NCBI GenBank assembly: GCA_003538625.1
Contig: DPRR01000006.1
Span: 522,826 to 586,825, forward strand
Reading direction: 5' to 3'
DNA length: 64,000 nt
Source: Ignavibacteriales bacterium
GTDB lineage: Bacteria > Bacteroidota > Ignavibacteria > Ignavibacteriales > Ignavibacteriaceae
The notes under the pieces were generated by a model. The model did no database searches. It was not told where the DNA came from and saw only the letters and a list, made by a program, of their open reading frames with translations. Made by a program: the position numbers and the translations under genes. Shown here piece after piece: positions 1-9,675 of the stretch; positions within the stretch are counted from its first letter, which is position 1; every line of letters starts with the position of its first letter.

Positions 1-1835
1 AAATCATAATAATCAAATTCCAGAAATAAACGATTAACATTTGAAAAGGTGCGACTAACTGCTATGTAAATAACATGTTGATCATCAGGCTTTGAGTTTC
101 GCATAAAAACAGCTGCAGTCGAAAAATCTTTTTTCCCCCATATCACATCAGATAGTTTTGTAAAATCAATGATCTGCAAAAGGTTATACTTTGAAAATAG
201 AACTCGTTTAAAATCTAAATCTCTCTGGTAGAGTAAAGGACCAGAAGGTTGAATTAGACAAAGAAGCCCTTCAGGTTTAAGTAATTTCATACCCTGTGTT
301 AGAAAATGTAAAGCGGGGTTTTCATCCGGTATTTGAATATCATTTTTGTAACCTATATCCCCTTTGAGTTTTTTAAAATACTTTTTTCTTTCTTCTTTAC
401 CATTTCCTGAATGTAGATTAAATGGTGGATTTCCAATTACTAAATCAAATTTTGTGTTTGAGTTAATAGTAACAAACTCAAAAAAGTCTTTTGTAATAAT
501 ATTCTCGTATAAATCCGGAAACCTTAGTTTTTGCCAGGTAGGGGGATTTAAGTCAACTTCATCCAACATTGCTAACGACAAACTAAATACAGATAAACGT
601 ATAGCATCCTCTTGGATATCTATTCCATGAATCGCAGTAAGAAGTAATTCCTTTAATGTTTTCAATGAAGGTTTTATCAGTTCCCCGGTTTTTTTCCATT
701 GTTCATATCTCCACCATTGAATAATTCTTTTATATGCCTTAACAAGAAAAATTCCGGATCCACAGCTAACATCTATTAACTTAATATCAAGGTTAGGTGC
801 ACTAAGTGGCATACACTCATCTACTAGAGTACTTACAATCATTTCAGGAGTATAGACTATGTCTTTACTATTCGTCAACAATTCTTCGTAAACAGAGCTT
901 ATTAACTCAACCGGAAGGTGTGAGAAGGAGTATAAACGCCAAATTACAAATTGATTACCCTCACTTTTTGCATCCAAATAATCTGCTAACTTTTGTACTT
1001 TCGATTTGCGAATAGCTTTTCGTTCTTCAATCTCATTCTTTACGTTCCATTCAAAAATTTTACCATTAAAATCTTCAGCTAGACGGTCTAGCAAATCAAG
1101 TAATTGCCCAGAACGAATTATTTCGAGAAAATTATTACAATCATAGTATGTTTTGAAATATGTCCTTGCAAAATATCCGCTTTCGCTTTCTTCATCTCTT
1201 TCTTCCAAATATTTAATCAACAAGCATTGCACTAATAGTTTTAATGCTACATGACTGTTGAGGCCCGATTCTGTTTGAAAACTATTATAAACTTTTTTTA
1301 ATCCAACAATTAAATCTCGCGTAGCAGATTTTTCAAATTTAAATCTTTTCTCGTTTTCTTTTTCTTCCCAAAATAAACCATCATTAAAATCGTTAGCTTG
1401 AAATTGTTTTATAGTTTCAGCTGTCAACTTTATTATTTCTTTAGCATAATTTTCATCATCATCCTTTGGCTTCTCACGTGCATCAAATACCTTTACATCA
1501 GATTTTTCAATAATTATATAAACTGCTACTTGACTACCACTCCAAACATTAATATGTATCTCTTTTTTTTCTTTTTTTGTTAATAAAGCATTAGTGTTAT
1601 CAAAGATGTAAATCTGAGGAATGGTACCTCTTCCATCCTTAAAATGACGAAAGTAAACAGCATCAACATTGAACTTTGTTTTAGCAGTTTCTAAGGCAAA
1701 AAGAATATCGGGAGAAGCTAGTTGTGAGTCTAATGATTCGTAGGCCTCTGTCAGTAAAATACCACTTTCTCCTTTCTCGATTAGAAAAGAGAAGTTTAGT
1801 TTTAGAATATTTTCTTCAAAAAGGGTCGTTGACAT
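1..1835 (-). CDS. N6-adenine DNA methylase, C-terminal end cut by window edge
   Basis: Reading the minus strand from the ATG at 1833-1835 gives an uninterrupted frame of about 611 codons that runs off the left edge without a stop. Residues 355-361 form a SAM-binding motif I (DVSCGSG) and residues 469-472 the catalytic NPPF motif IV of gamma-class N6-adenine methyltransferases. About 340 residues precede motif I; they are mostly helical in character and rich in charged residues. This is the domain order of type IIG or type I-like methylase subunits. I see no clear PD-(D/E)XK nuclease motif in the visible part, so it may be a stand-alone methylase, or its partner or specificity domain may lie beyond the edge. 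It is the last minus-strand gene of the defence island. It differs from the methylase at 5590-8757, so the island carries two unrelated adenine methylases. Confidence 0.85.
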   Translation of the reverse strand, partial: MSTTLFEENILKLNFSFLIEKGESGILLTEAYESLDSQLASPDILFALETAKTKFNVDAVYFRHFKDGRGTIPQIYIFDNTNALLTKKEKKEIHINVWSGSQVAVYIIIEKSDVKVFDAREKPKDDDENYAKEIIKLTAETIKQFQANDFNDGLFWEEKENEKRFKFEKSATRDLIVGLKKVYNSFQTESGLNSHVALKLLVQCLLIKYLEERDEESESGYFARTYFKTYYDCNNFLEIIRSGQLLDLLDRLAEDFNGKIFEWNVKNEIEERKAIRKSKVQKLADYLDAKSEGNQFVIWRLYSFSHLPVELISSVYEELLTNSKDIVYTPEMIVSTLVDECMPLSAPNLDIKLIDVSCGSGIFLVKAYKRIIQWWRYEQWKKTGELIKPSLKTLKELLLTAIHGIDIQEDAIRLSVFSLSLAMLDEVDLNPPTWQKLRFPDLYENIITKDFFEFVTINSNTKFDLVIGNPPFNLHSGNGKEERKKYFKKLKGDIGYKNDIQIPDENPALHFLTQGMKLLKPEGLLCLIQPSGPLLYQRDLDFKRVLFSKYNLLQIIDFTKLSDVIWGKKDFSTAAVFMRNSKPDDQHVIYIAVSRTFSNVNRLFLEFDYYD

Positions 1836-2172
1836 ATTTTTAGATAAGAATATAATTTTGAATTAAAATATACTTCACAAGCATTAGAATGTAAATAAAG
1901 TTTCCTGATAATCCAGAAACGTTGAAGAAAACAACTGAAGATTTTTATTAAATATAATCAAAACCTCCTTTCAGTACCTTTTTTGCATTTATTTTTCTTA
2001 AGCAACATTTTACTACAAAGGATTATAGCGATATCCTATTTTGTCCTATTTTTCTTCTGATTCAATGACTTTGCCATTGTCTACTTGAAATAGTTTTATT
2101 CCATTGGAATGGTTAAGTCTCTATATGAAAAATAGATCTATTTCAAAAAATAATGCTTGACCGCTAGGATAA
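1836..2172. other. intergenic region without a supported gene
   Basis: This stretch of about 337 bases separates the left-edge methylase from the small membrane protein. It is AT-rich and should contain the promoter of the minus-strand methylase near 1840-1900. A minus-strand stretch of about 24 codons ending near 2050 reads like a protein tail, but it has an in-frame stop directly upstream and no start. I see no repeat, RNA gene or hairpin terminator in it. Confidence 0.5.
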
Positions 2173-2559
2173 TTAAATATTTTCATTCTCATTTCGATTA
2201 ATCGACTGCCTATTCTGACCCCAGTGATATGCGCCAAATGCTACAGCACCAAGTGAGATAGCCAACTGAATTAAATTAAAAGCAGTATCATCTCTATTAT
2301 CAACAAACAAGTAGATAGATATACCAAGAATTATCAAAGCAATATAAAAGAAATAATTGACCAGTAATTTATTTTGTTTTGTTGTTTCTTCTAATGCTTT
2401 CATTTCAAAATCTAATAGTTGTTTTTGCTGATCAAATTTTGATTTCTGATAAACCTCAATTAATGGTTTTGCTAATTCAACTAAATCATTAATATTTGGC
2501 TGCCTAGTTACAGAATGATTCTCTTGTGTATTTTGATTTTTTTCGTTCTCATTTTCCAT
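2173..2559 (-). CDS. small two-helix membrane protein of unknown function
   Basis: The 128-residue product has a polar Asn/Gln/Glu-rich N-terminus (1-30). A probable amphipathic or coiled-coil helix follows (30-62), then two membrane segments (about 66-85 and 93-111) separated by a short charged loop, and a polar Asn-rich tail. This is a plausible membrane effector or sensor layout, but I recognise no family. It lies downstream of the CHAT protease gene on the same strand, separated by 463 bases that hold a small plus-strand ORF and its terminator. Co-transcription with the protease is therefore doubtful. Its neighbours are restriction-modification genes, so a defence role is possible but unproven. 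Confidence 0.65.
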   Translation of the reverse strand: MENENEKNQNTQENHSVTRQPNINDLVELAKPLIEVYQKSKFDQQKQLLDFEMKALEETTKQNKLLVNYFFYIALIILGISIYLFVDNRDDTAFNLIQLAISLGAVAFGAYHWGQNRQSINRNENENI

Positions 2560-2640
2560 AAGACATTGCTTTCTTTGATTTATTATTTATGTTTATTACT
2601 TTATAAATGATAATTCTTAAACATTAAAGGATTGAAATAT

Positions 2641-2826
2641 ATGATAATAAATATTGATATGATGTTGAATGTTCTAAGTAATCTAATTACGATAATTATG
2701 TTCTACTTTTGGGTGGGTCAGCAATTATCGAGAAATAATACTGACACTATTATTTTATTAGATAACAGAACTAATACTCTCTTAAATTCTGAGAAAATTA
2801 ATCAAATAAAATCAATTCAATCATAA
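2641..2826 (+). CDS. putative small membrane protein, about 61 residues
   Basis: An in-frame TTG exists at 2632, but an AAAGG sequence at about 2626-2630 is better spaced for the ATG at 2641. The product would have one hydrophobic segment (about residues 8-26) followed by a polar Asn/Thr-rich tail. The main support is the strong intrinsic terminator 29 bases after the stop, pointing in the same direction. No family is recognised. Small single-helix proteins in defence islands can be toxins, but nothing in this sequence proves that. Confidence 0.35.
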   Translation: MIINIDMMLNVLSNLITIIMFYFWVGQQLSRNNTDTIILLDNRTNTLLNSEKINQIKSIQS

Positions 2827-2854
2827 CTTTCTCCTAAAATCAAAAGATTATCTG

Positions 2855-2883
2855 AGCCGGGCATAATGCCTGGCTTTTTTTAT
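2855..2883 (+). terminator. rho-independent terminator
   Basis: AGCCGGGC-ATAAT-GCCTGGCT forms a GC-rich stem (one G-T pair) with a five-base loop and is followed by a T-run on the plus strand. The minus strand lacks a matching T-run after the hairpin, so it terminates plus-strand transcription from the small ORF ending at 2826. Confidence 0.8.
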
Positions 2884-3022
2884 TTCTAGCTTGTTTAGCC
2901 GCAATTTTTCTTTCTCTTTCAAATGCATCAATAATAAAGTGATATACTCGAACTACTGATTTGTCTTAGAAAATTTTTATGCATTTATACTCAAATTATA
3001 ATTTGCCTTTTTTTTATTTCTA

Positions 3023-5512
3023 TTATTTCTCTATGACCCTTAACAGTTTAATAAATGGATTCCCATAACAGTGTAAACAACACCACGCACCTGGATTTTT
3101 ATTAATGCTAAATACGACCATATTTGCCACTTGAAAAGCATCACTAACAGATTTACCATTTAATAGAGAATCAAGAAAAACAGGCAACCAAATTGGAGGA
3201 ACACTTATATGCAAGGACCAAAAAGGAGCAATAATGGTTTTTATTCCTTTCGCTAACAATTTACGCACCAATGAATTCAAATTAGATTTCAAAGTTGCCC
3301 TTTCACTAGAACCTGAATAACATACAAATAAAATTAGAATATCAGTTTCTTCAACAATTCTTTCAAAATTTGTAATCGCTTTTTCCGGGAAAGTGTAAAA
3401 TGATGGAAAACCCGATATTTTTTTATCACCGTGTGCAACCAGTATTGTAACATTACTTTTTATAGGCTTAATTGGTAATGACGAAGTGATTAATTCAATA
3501 TCATAATTTGTTATTGTATTCTCAAGTTTAGAAGCTAAATAGTTAATGGCAAAATCTCCATCTTCTGTTGGTAGCCACATTGCTATTTTTGGATTTGGAG
3601 ATATATTGAAATTAAAATTAAATCCCTTAAATAACTCAAATGAAATAGTATCAGTAATACTACCGTATTCTAATACAAATCTATTATCTGAATTTAATAA
3701 TAAATTATGAGGCAATTCGCTTAATTCAATATCCCGAAAAATACAAACACTTCTATTCTTACTTGATTCAATCTTTGTAAATTGTAAAGAATTAATTAAT
3801 TCATTCATATCTTTTTCCTGATCTTCTTCCGGATATGAGTAAATCTGATCTGCAATTTTTATAGTATCATTAAAAGCTAGTAGGCTAGTTTTTTCCTGCA
3901 ACCACTTTTTTTGCTCTCCTAATGTATATTTAGTTATTTGTTCAATTTTTTTAAAATTACCATCATTAAATCTTAAAAAATAAATGCCTTCATTTGTTGA
4001 AGCTAACCACAGAAATTCTGTTTCAGGAAACCTTGACAAAATTTCTTTAACCTTTATGTAATAACTATAATATGAAGAAACTTTTTCTTGATCTTTCTGT
4101 ATGGTGTGAATTTCCCTCAATGGGCTAACAATATCTTTATCTTCAAATACCAAACTATAATCAGATTTTAAGATCATAGCTAATAAAAATGCATTCGCAT
4201 TATTATTTTTATAGCTATAAGAAATGAGTTTACTTGCAAGTACAAGTGAATTCCTGACTTCACCCTTCAAATCATTTTTATCTCTAGTTCCTTCATGTGC
4301 CACTAAAGACTCAATGAAATAATCGACAATCTTTTCACTATCACTAAGCGAATAAATTTTTAATCTTTCAGAATCTTCTTTACCAACAATGCTTTCAAAG
4401 ATTATTATGTAATGTTTAAGAAGGGATAAATTAGGATGATCTTTGTAAACATAGAAACAAGAATAAAGTAAATTGAGCCAAGGTACTGCACTAATTTTTT
4501 CACTATTAATTATAGATTCTCTATGTGCATTTAAAAAATTATAAATTTCTACAATTAATTCTTCTTTTCTAAAAATGATCCGTAAATTAAAATGAGAACA
4601 AGTAATAGATTCTAAATCAAATTCTGATAAAGAAGGAAACTCTTTAATTGTTTTATAAATACTTTCTGCATATGGAACTAACTTTGTATTTCTAAAAAAA
4701 CGATGTACATTGATTAACAAACTAATAAAGAATTCACTACTCAAAGTATATTTGTTCGAATTGATTAGACAACATAAAAGATATAAAGATGCTTCAGTAG
4801 GAATAAATTGACTATTAAAAACTCTAAATTGTAAAAAATAACCCCAGTAGAGTAGCTTATCCATCCTACTAATAATAAGTGCTTCCTCAGCCAAATCACG
4901 GGCGAGTTGAAATTGTTGTGAATTGGTAAATCTATCAATCATAACGGCAAGGGCGAAATAAAAATGATCTAATCTACCAAGATCAATAGATAATTTTCTT
5001 ATTAAAGCTGCATTATAATACAGAACTCTAATGTCATTATCATCAATATTTATTTTCTTGGTTACTTCAGTAAATAAATCCAAGGTAAGAAATAGAAGTG
5101 ATTTTTTTTCAAGTTCTTTTAATTCATATTCTATTTCATAATCAAGCAGTCGAATTTTATTATTTTTTTCAAAACTTTTTTCCATAATTGACATAGATAT
5201 TGACCTATATATTTCTATATCATAGTTATCAAATTTGAATTTGTAGGATTGACTTATATTTTTTAGTTCAAATGAATTAAGGTATTTGCCAATTAAAATT
5301 ACCATCATTGCAAAAAAATTGAAGTCATACTTATCACACATATTTAATAGTTCAAGTCTTATTATTTGTTCTTTTTCATCAAAATTATTAGCCATTTCAG
5401 TAATCAAATCCTCTAAAATTTTAGTGAGTTCTTTTTCATGTTCATTCTCTTTAAAAAGAATGAATTGATGAAATAGAAAATCAATCCTATTAATTTTATG
5501 CTTTATATCCAT
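3023..5512 (-). CDS. CHAT-domain caspase-like protease with helical-repeat N-terminus
   Basis: The protein has 829 residues. The C-terminal 150 or so match the CHAT (caspase HetF associated with TPRs) fold: a hydrophobic strand ending in AHGD with His694, then a strand ending in FVCYSGSS with Cys731. This is the expected His/Cys dyad. The last 60 residues have the usual CHAT ending with a GNP turn. Residues of about 100-500 are alpha-helical and TPR-like in character, a typical sensor region for bacterial CHAT proteins; residues 500-640 are beta-rich. It sits between a type IIG restriction-modification gene (77 bases upstream, same strand) and small membrane-protein genes. CHAT proteases are known in abortive-infection and CRISPR-linked systems, where they cleave effector proteins. 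The substrate here is unknown. Confidence 0.85.
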   Translation of the reverse strand: MDIKHKINRIDFLFHQFILFKENEHEKELTKILEDLITEMANNFDEKEQIIRLELLNMCDKYDFNFFAMMVILIGKYLNSFELKNISQSYKFKFDNYDIEIYRSISMSIMEKSFEKNNKIRLLDYEIEYELKELEKKSLLFLTLDLFTEVTKKINIDDNDIRVLYYNAALIRKLSIDLGRLDHFYFALAVMIDRFTNSQQFQLARDLAEEALIISRMDKLLYWGYFLQFRVFNSQFIPTEASLYLLCCLINSNKYTLSSEFFISLLINVHRFFRNTKLVPYAESIYKTIKEFPSLSEFDLESITCSHFNLRIIFRKEELIVEIYNFLNAHRESIINSEKISAVPWLNLLYSCFYVYKDHPNLSLLKHYIIIFESIVGKEDSERLKIYSLSDSEKIVDYFIESLVAHEGTRDKNDLKGEVRNSLVLASKLISYSYKNNNANAFLLAMILKSDYSLVFEDKDIVSPLREIHTIQKDQEKVSSYYSYYIKVKEILSRFPETEFLWLASTNEGIYFLRFNDGNFKKIEQITKYTLGEQKKWLQEKTSLLAFNDTIKIADQIYSYPEEDQEKDMNELINSLQFTKIESSKNRSVCIFRDIELSELPHNLLLNSDNRFVLEYGSITDTISFELFKGFNFNFNISPNPKIAMWLPTEDGDFAINYLASKLENTITNYDIELITSSLPIKPIKSNVTILVAHGDKKISGFPSFYTFPEKAITNFERIVEETDILILFVCYSGSSERATLKSNLNSLVRKLLAKGIKTIIAPFWSLHISVPPIWLPVFLDSLLNGKSVSDAFQVANMVVFSINKNPGAWCCLHCYGNPFIKLLRVIEK

Positions 5513-5589
5513 TAAATCTGATAGTTATTAAATTTCGAATGAATAGCAATAACTTTCGTTTTATTTGTCGTAAAATTATTTAATTCTTC

Positions 5590-8500
5590 TCACCCAAGAA
5601 CCTTCTTAACCAATTTATCTATTTCTTTCATTTCTTCTGAAAGATGTTTTTTTATTGCTACTCTTAATCTGCCAAGGTGAATTGCACTTAGTTCTTGTTG
5701 TGGTAGATTTGTTTCTAAATATTGTTTTGCTTTTGTATGTGCTTGCTCGCTAAGTTGTGAAAGCTTAATGTGTATTTCGTTTGTCTCATCAAATCTTGGG
5801 AAGTAAACATCTAATATTTTTTTATGAACGTCTCTTGCTCCAAATAATCCTTTTGATTGGAATGCTTTCATTCTTTCGTTTGGAATGCTTGAGTTTAATA
5901 TTGCGGCTAAATAAAAAGACTCTAACTTTGAATTTGTAGTGAGTAAATAGTTTTTGTGATCTACTAAAAACTCAAGATCTATTTCATTTCTATCAACAAC
6001 AACAGAATTAGCATCTTTGCCCGATGTGTTATATAAGACTATATACTTGGCATTTACGTCTTGATCAGATAAACCTCTTTGAAAATCTATTCGATCATTA
6101 CTTGTCATTTTTTTAGATTTTTCGGTCTTAAGAATGTCCCAATTATTTTCTGCATTATTAAACCACTTGGAAGCATTCAAATATCCTTCTTGCATTAGAT
6201 CACTTGCAGATTGAAGCTTAATTATTTTTATGCCTTCATTATCTTTTTCAATCAACACTGGTAATGCAACAAGACCAGGTTTATAAAGTGCAAAAGGTAA
6301 AATGCTTTTTGCAAGAGCAGTTCTAAAAATAAATTTACTTTCTATCTTACCAGTAAACCTTAATCCTTTCCACGGTTTCTTTGCATCTGCTTCAATAGCT
6401 TCAGAAGTTTTAATATTTATTATTCTATCGTTAAAATCTTTTGGCAATTCCTGGTCAATATCAATAAAGTAAAAACATCTTGGAACTATTGTTGCGCCTT
6501 GCTTAAAATGTTTTTTATATGGATTCTCGTTTGTATTGCTCTTTGTTTTTTTATCAGAGAATGCAGAAGATTTACCCTGTTTAACATAATACCACTTTAC
6601 ATTTTCTTCTGTTAGTTTTTCTGCAGCAGTCTGAAGATTACAATTATGTTCCGTTAATCTGCCAGAAAATTTTAGTCCAGGTAAACCATTTATTGGTGCA
6701 GCTTTTTTATCATACTTCTCAACAATAAAAACACAACTCGGAACTCTGAACAATGGAGTTACTTCATCCATATCCCAGATTTGTGAAAACTTAAATCCGC
6801 TTGCTTTACCGCTTCTTGTATTATCGTGATGATCTGCACTAAAAAAACTTCGAGGTAAAACAAATGCAGTCTTGCCTTTTTCTTTTAGAAAATAATTACT
6901 GCAATTAGCAAGAAATATTGCTGCAATTTCTAAATGAGGAAAGTTTGCAACCTTCTCTGGTTTTACATTATAAGTATCAGCGAGTCCATTTAATGTGTTT
7001 TGATATTCTTCATTCTTTACAGAACTATATGTAAACCACGGCGGATTACCAATTATATAATCAAACTTACCAGCAAGAAAATAGGGCTTGTATAGATTCT
7101 GTACTATAAACTTCCAGATACTATCCCGACCTTTTTCTTTTACGCTTTTTAATCCTTTATATACTTTGTAAAAACTTTCAATTATCTGTTTGTTTAATGA
7201 GTGACCTTTTAATTTTTTTCTGAGAATATTTTCAAAAACTTCTTCGCTTTCATTTTTCTTACTCATTGTCTGGTCAGCAAGTTCATCACATATCTCAAGA
7301 GCTTCGTCAAACAATTTCACATCATCAAGCACCTGTGTTGTAAGCTTGTAGTTTTCCTTATCAATATTGAGAGTAAAATCTTTGCCAAAAAGATTCTCAA
7401 CGCCTTCCGGTGCAAGTAAAGTGTTTGCAAGAATTATGTTTAAGTAAACTGGATTTTTTGCATCAATTATTTCTTTTCCAAGTGCAAGCAATAGTGTTGT
7501 CTTTGCTATCTGCACACTTAAGGGATGAATATCAATTCCATAAATCTGTTCGTTAATTTCTTCAGCGTTTGTTTTAGGATTTAGTTCTTTTATTCTATGT
7601 ATTGCAGCTCTTAAAAAAGAACCACTGCCACAAGCCGGATCTAGTATTTTATCAGTTTTCTTAAACTCAAATTCTTTTACTATTCTTTCACACAGCCAAT
7701 CAGGTGTGTAATACTCACCAAGTGAATGTCTTGTGTCTAAATCAATAAGTTCCTGGTAAACTCCTTTAAGAACATCTTCATCTACTTTATTAAAATCAAA
7801 AGAAGATATTTCCTGTGCTATCAAACGGAACACTTTTTTAAGACTCTTGAAATTTCTATCGTTTACTACCCAATGATAAAAATCGTTATCAACAAAGTTC
7901 CTGATATTGTATTTATGGAACACACTTCCATCAAGAATTGCTTTAAGTTCTTTATCATCTATGTAATCATCATTAGATACGACACTGTATGCAAGCATTT
8001 TTGAAAAAACACTTAGGTAAGTGTGAATGAGAAAAATACTTTCTCTTCCATCAAATGAGCCATAAGCAACACTTAAAAATTTATTCCATTGCTCATAAGA
8101 AACCTGAACTTCACCATATTTTTTAGCTTCATTAAACCAATTACTTAAAACCTGGTAACTTTCAATAAAAACATTGCTCTGGTAACCAAAGGCTTCTTCA
8201 ATTCGTTTTAATGTTGCACGCTGTTTTTCTTCCTTAAAAAGAAAACGATCTATCCAGTAATAAAAATCTTCCGCATTCTTCTCATTTAATACAAATGATG
8301 CGCTTTTAACTTCTTCAAGTTTAAGCTCATCTTCTTTAAGTTCATTCAGCTTATCAATACATTCAACTGAAGGGGCATAAACTTTCCAGGTAATAAAATC
8401 AGATGCAATTAAAGTAAAATTATATCCTTCGCCCGAATTGAATTGTCCTAACAAGTAACCAGCTAATTGTTCTTTAGCGTGAGTTAAAGTTTGTTTAAGA

Positions 8501-8757
8501 TCATTTTCAAATTCAATAATGATTTTGTTGTAAAGAGTATCGGCACTTCCTTTATGCAGTTTATCTTTTCGTGGAATGTTTAGAATTGTTTTTTCAGAGC
8601 CAAGAGAAATTTTATCAATCAATTTTAGAATATCTTTATCATCAGCGTAAAGCCTGTTTAACAGATCCTTAAATGCTTCTTTCTTAGTGTGCTCTTTGTT
8701 AGCCTGTTTTACATTATGAAAGTATTCTTTGATAAGTATGGATTTTGTGTCAGTCAT
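5590..8757 (-). CDS. type IIG restriction-modification protein (Eco57I-like)
   Basis: The protein has 1055 residues, the normal size for single-chain type IIG enzymes. Residues 65-90 contain a GSAD-x8-EFE pattern (Asp73, Glu82, Glu84) that resembles the PD-(D/E)XK nuclease site at the N-terminus of this family. Motif I for SAM binding is DPACGSGSF starting at Asp373, and the catalytic motif IV is NPPW at 571-574. The C-terminal third would hold the target-recognition domain. Such proteins methylate adenine and cut at a distance from their site with one polypeptide. It is the first gene of the minus-strand defence group and its start codon faces the phage-like operon across a divergent gap. 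The nuclease assignment is less certain than the methylase. Confidence 0.88.
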   Translation of the reverse strand: MTDTKSILIKEYFHNVKQANKEHTKKEAFKDLLNRLYADDKDILKLIDKISLGSEKTILNIPRKDKLHKGSADTLYNKIIIEFENDLKQTLTHAKEQLAGYLLGQFNSGEGYNFTLIASDFITWKVYAPSVECIDKLNELKEDELKLEEVKSASFVLNEKNAEDFYYWIDRFLFKEEKQRATLKRIEEAFGYQSNVFIESYQVLSNWFNEAKKYGEVQVSYEQWNKFLSVAYGSFDGRESIFLIHTYLSVFSKMLAYSVVSNDDYIDDKELKAILDGSVFHKYNIRNFVDNDFYHWVVNDRNFKSLKKVFRLIAQEISSFDFNKVDEDVLKGVYQELIDLDTRHSLGEYYTPDWLCERIVKEFEFKKTDKILDPACGSGSFLRAAIHRIKELNPKTNAEEINEQIYGIDIHPLSVQIAKTTLLLALGKEIIDAKNPVYLNIILANTLLAPEGVENLFGKDFTLNIDKENYKLTTQVLDDVKLFDEALEICDELADQTMSKKNESEEVFENILRKKLKGHSLNKQIIESFYKVYKGLKSVKEKGRDSIWKFIVQNLYKPYFLAGKFDYIIGNPPWFTYSSVKNEEYQNTLNGLADTYNVKPEKVANFPHLEIAAIFLANCSNYFLKEKGKTAFVLPRSFFSADHHDNTRSGKASGFKFSQIWDMDEVTPLFRVPSCVFIVEKYDKKAAPINGLPGLKFSGRLTEHNCNLQTAAEKLTEENVKWYYVKQGKSSAFSDKKTKSNTNENPYKKHFKQGATIVPRCFYFIDIDQELPKDFNDRIINIKTSEAIEADAKKPWKGLRFTGKIESKFIFRTALAKSILPFALYKPGLVALPVLIEKDNEGIKIIKLQSASDLMQEGYLNASKWFNNAENNWDILKTEKSKKMTSNDRIDFQRGLSDQDVNAKYIVLYNTSGKDANSVVVDRNEIDLEFLVDHKNYLLTTNSKLESFYLAAILNSSIPNERMKAFQSKGLFGARDVHKKILDVYFPRFDETNEIHIKLSQLSEQAHTKAKQYLETNLPQQELSAIHLGRLRVAIKKHLSEEMKEIDKLVKKVLG

Positions 8758-8961
8758 TAAGTAATTCTTAGTTATAATTTTTTAATTCTTGATTGAATGT
8801 TCCACCAACTCAAAGCCTGAGGAATTACGGAGAGATTGTCATCGTATAGCTGATTCTAAAACAACGAGGTTAAAAATAAAGAAAGTAAAAATCTAATTCT
8901 AATAATTTTGATCAAGTTTTTGGAATAAGAAAGATATACTAACAACTAATTAGGAGTTACT
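8758..8961. promoter_or_regulatory. divergent promoter region
   Basis: These 204 AT-rich bases lie between the start of the minus-strand restriction-modification gene and the start of the plus-strand amidoligase operon, so they must hold both promoters. I could not assign individual -10/-35 elements with confidence. A clear ribosome binding site (TAGGAG) precedes the ATG at 8962. Confidence 0.5.
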
Positions 8962-9675
8962 ATGTCTTTCACTTTAGGAGCGGACCCAGAGTTGATCTGC
9001 CACCGCAACGGTCAGTTTGTTCCCGCTCATAATTTTTTCAAATCTAATTCTTCATTCGGCTTAGACGGATGTGAGTCCACCGCCGAGATCCGTCCAGGTT
9101 TTTCAGAAAGTCCTGTTGACCTAACATCTAAGATTTACCAGATCTTAGAATACGGTCACGACAAAGCACCTGATCTTGAGTTTATATCAGGTCATTATGT
9201 TAATGATTATTCAATTGGAGGCCATACACATTTTTCAATTGATCCACTTCCTGAGATTATAGATGGATTGGATATTGTACTTGGTTCACTTAGCAACTGC
9301 ATTGATGATAAAATGCAGAGACAAAAAAGAGAACGTTCGGGTTATGGGAAAAAAGGTGCTTACCGTAGAAAGTCTTACGGTTTTGAATATCGCACACCTG
9401 GTTCATTTCTTCTATCACCTTCTGTTACACTTGTTCATTTTACTTTATCAAAGCTTACTGTTGTTGGAGTTCTTGAAGACAAGGTTGATTTTAATGGACT
9501 TAAGAATAGACAGCATTCCTGCACATTTCTAAAATCACTTAAGCATTCACTTCATACTATTCCGGATGATTGCAAAGAGGGATTAAAAGAACTAGATACT
9601 CTTCTTGGTAAAAGATTAAACTGGAGTCAGAATATCTTACCTAACTGGGGTCTGGGATTAAGGAGCGCAGCATAA
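8962..9675 (+). CDS. phiEco32-type COOH.NH2 ligase (amidoligase, type 2)
   Basis: The 237-residue protein carries the signatures of the phage phiEco32 COOH.NH2 ligase family of the glutamine-synthetase/amidoligase fold: GADPE at residues 6-10, STAEIRPG at 39-46, GGHTHFS at 86-92 and GFEYRTPGS at 140-148. These acidic and basic residues form the ATP/metal site. The family is predicted to join a carboxyl group to an amine using ATP, modifying peptides, proteins or cell wall. Next to it are a zinc-binding LIM-like protein and a class II glutamine amidotransferase, the kind of partner expected to supply ammonia. A TAGGAG ribosome binding site precedes the ATG. It starts a plus-strand operon whose genes overlap or nearly touch. 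The substrate is unknown. Confidence 0.8.
   Translation: MSFTLGADPELICHRNGQFVPAHNFFKSNSSFGLDGCESTAEIRPGFSESPVDLTSKIYQILEYGHDKAPDLEFISGHYVNDYSIGGHTHFSIDPLPEIIDGLDIVLGSLSNCIDDKMQRQKRERSGYGKKGAYRRKSYGFEYRTPGSFLLSPSVTLVHFTLSKLTVVGVLEDKVDFNGLKNRQHSCTFLKSLKHSLHTIPDDCKEGLKELDTLLGKRLNWSQNILPNWGLGLRSAA

Noticed and set aside
2041..2120. Minus-strand tail of about 24 codons
   Set aside because: It reads like a protein end but has an in-frame stop directly upstream, no start and no homologous gene in the window. It could be chance.
2860..2990. Minus-strand open stretch resembling the charged tail of a recombinase
   Set aside because: It runs through the terminator hairpin, has an upstream stop and no recognisable motif; too short to support.
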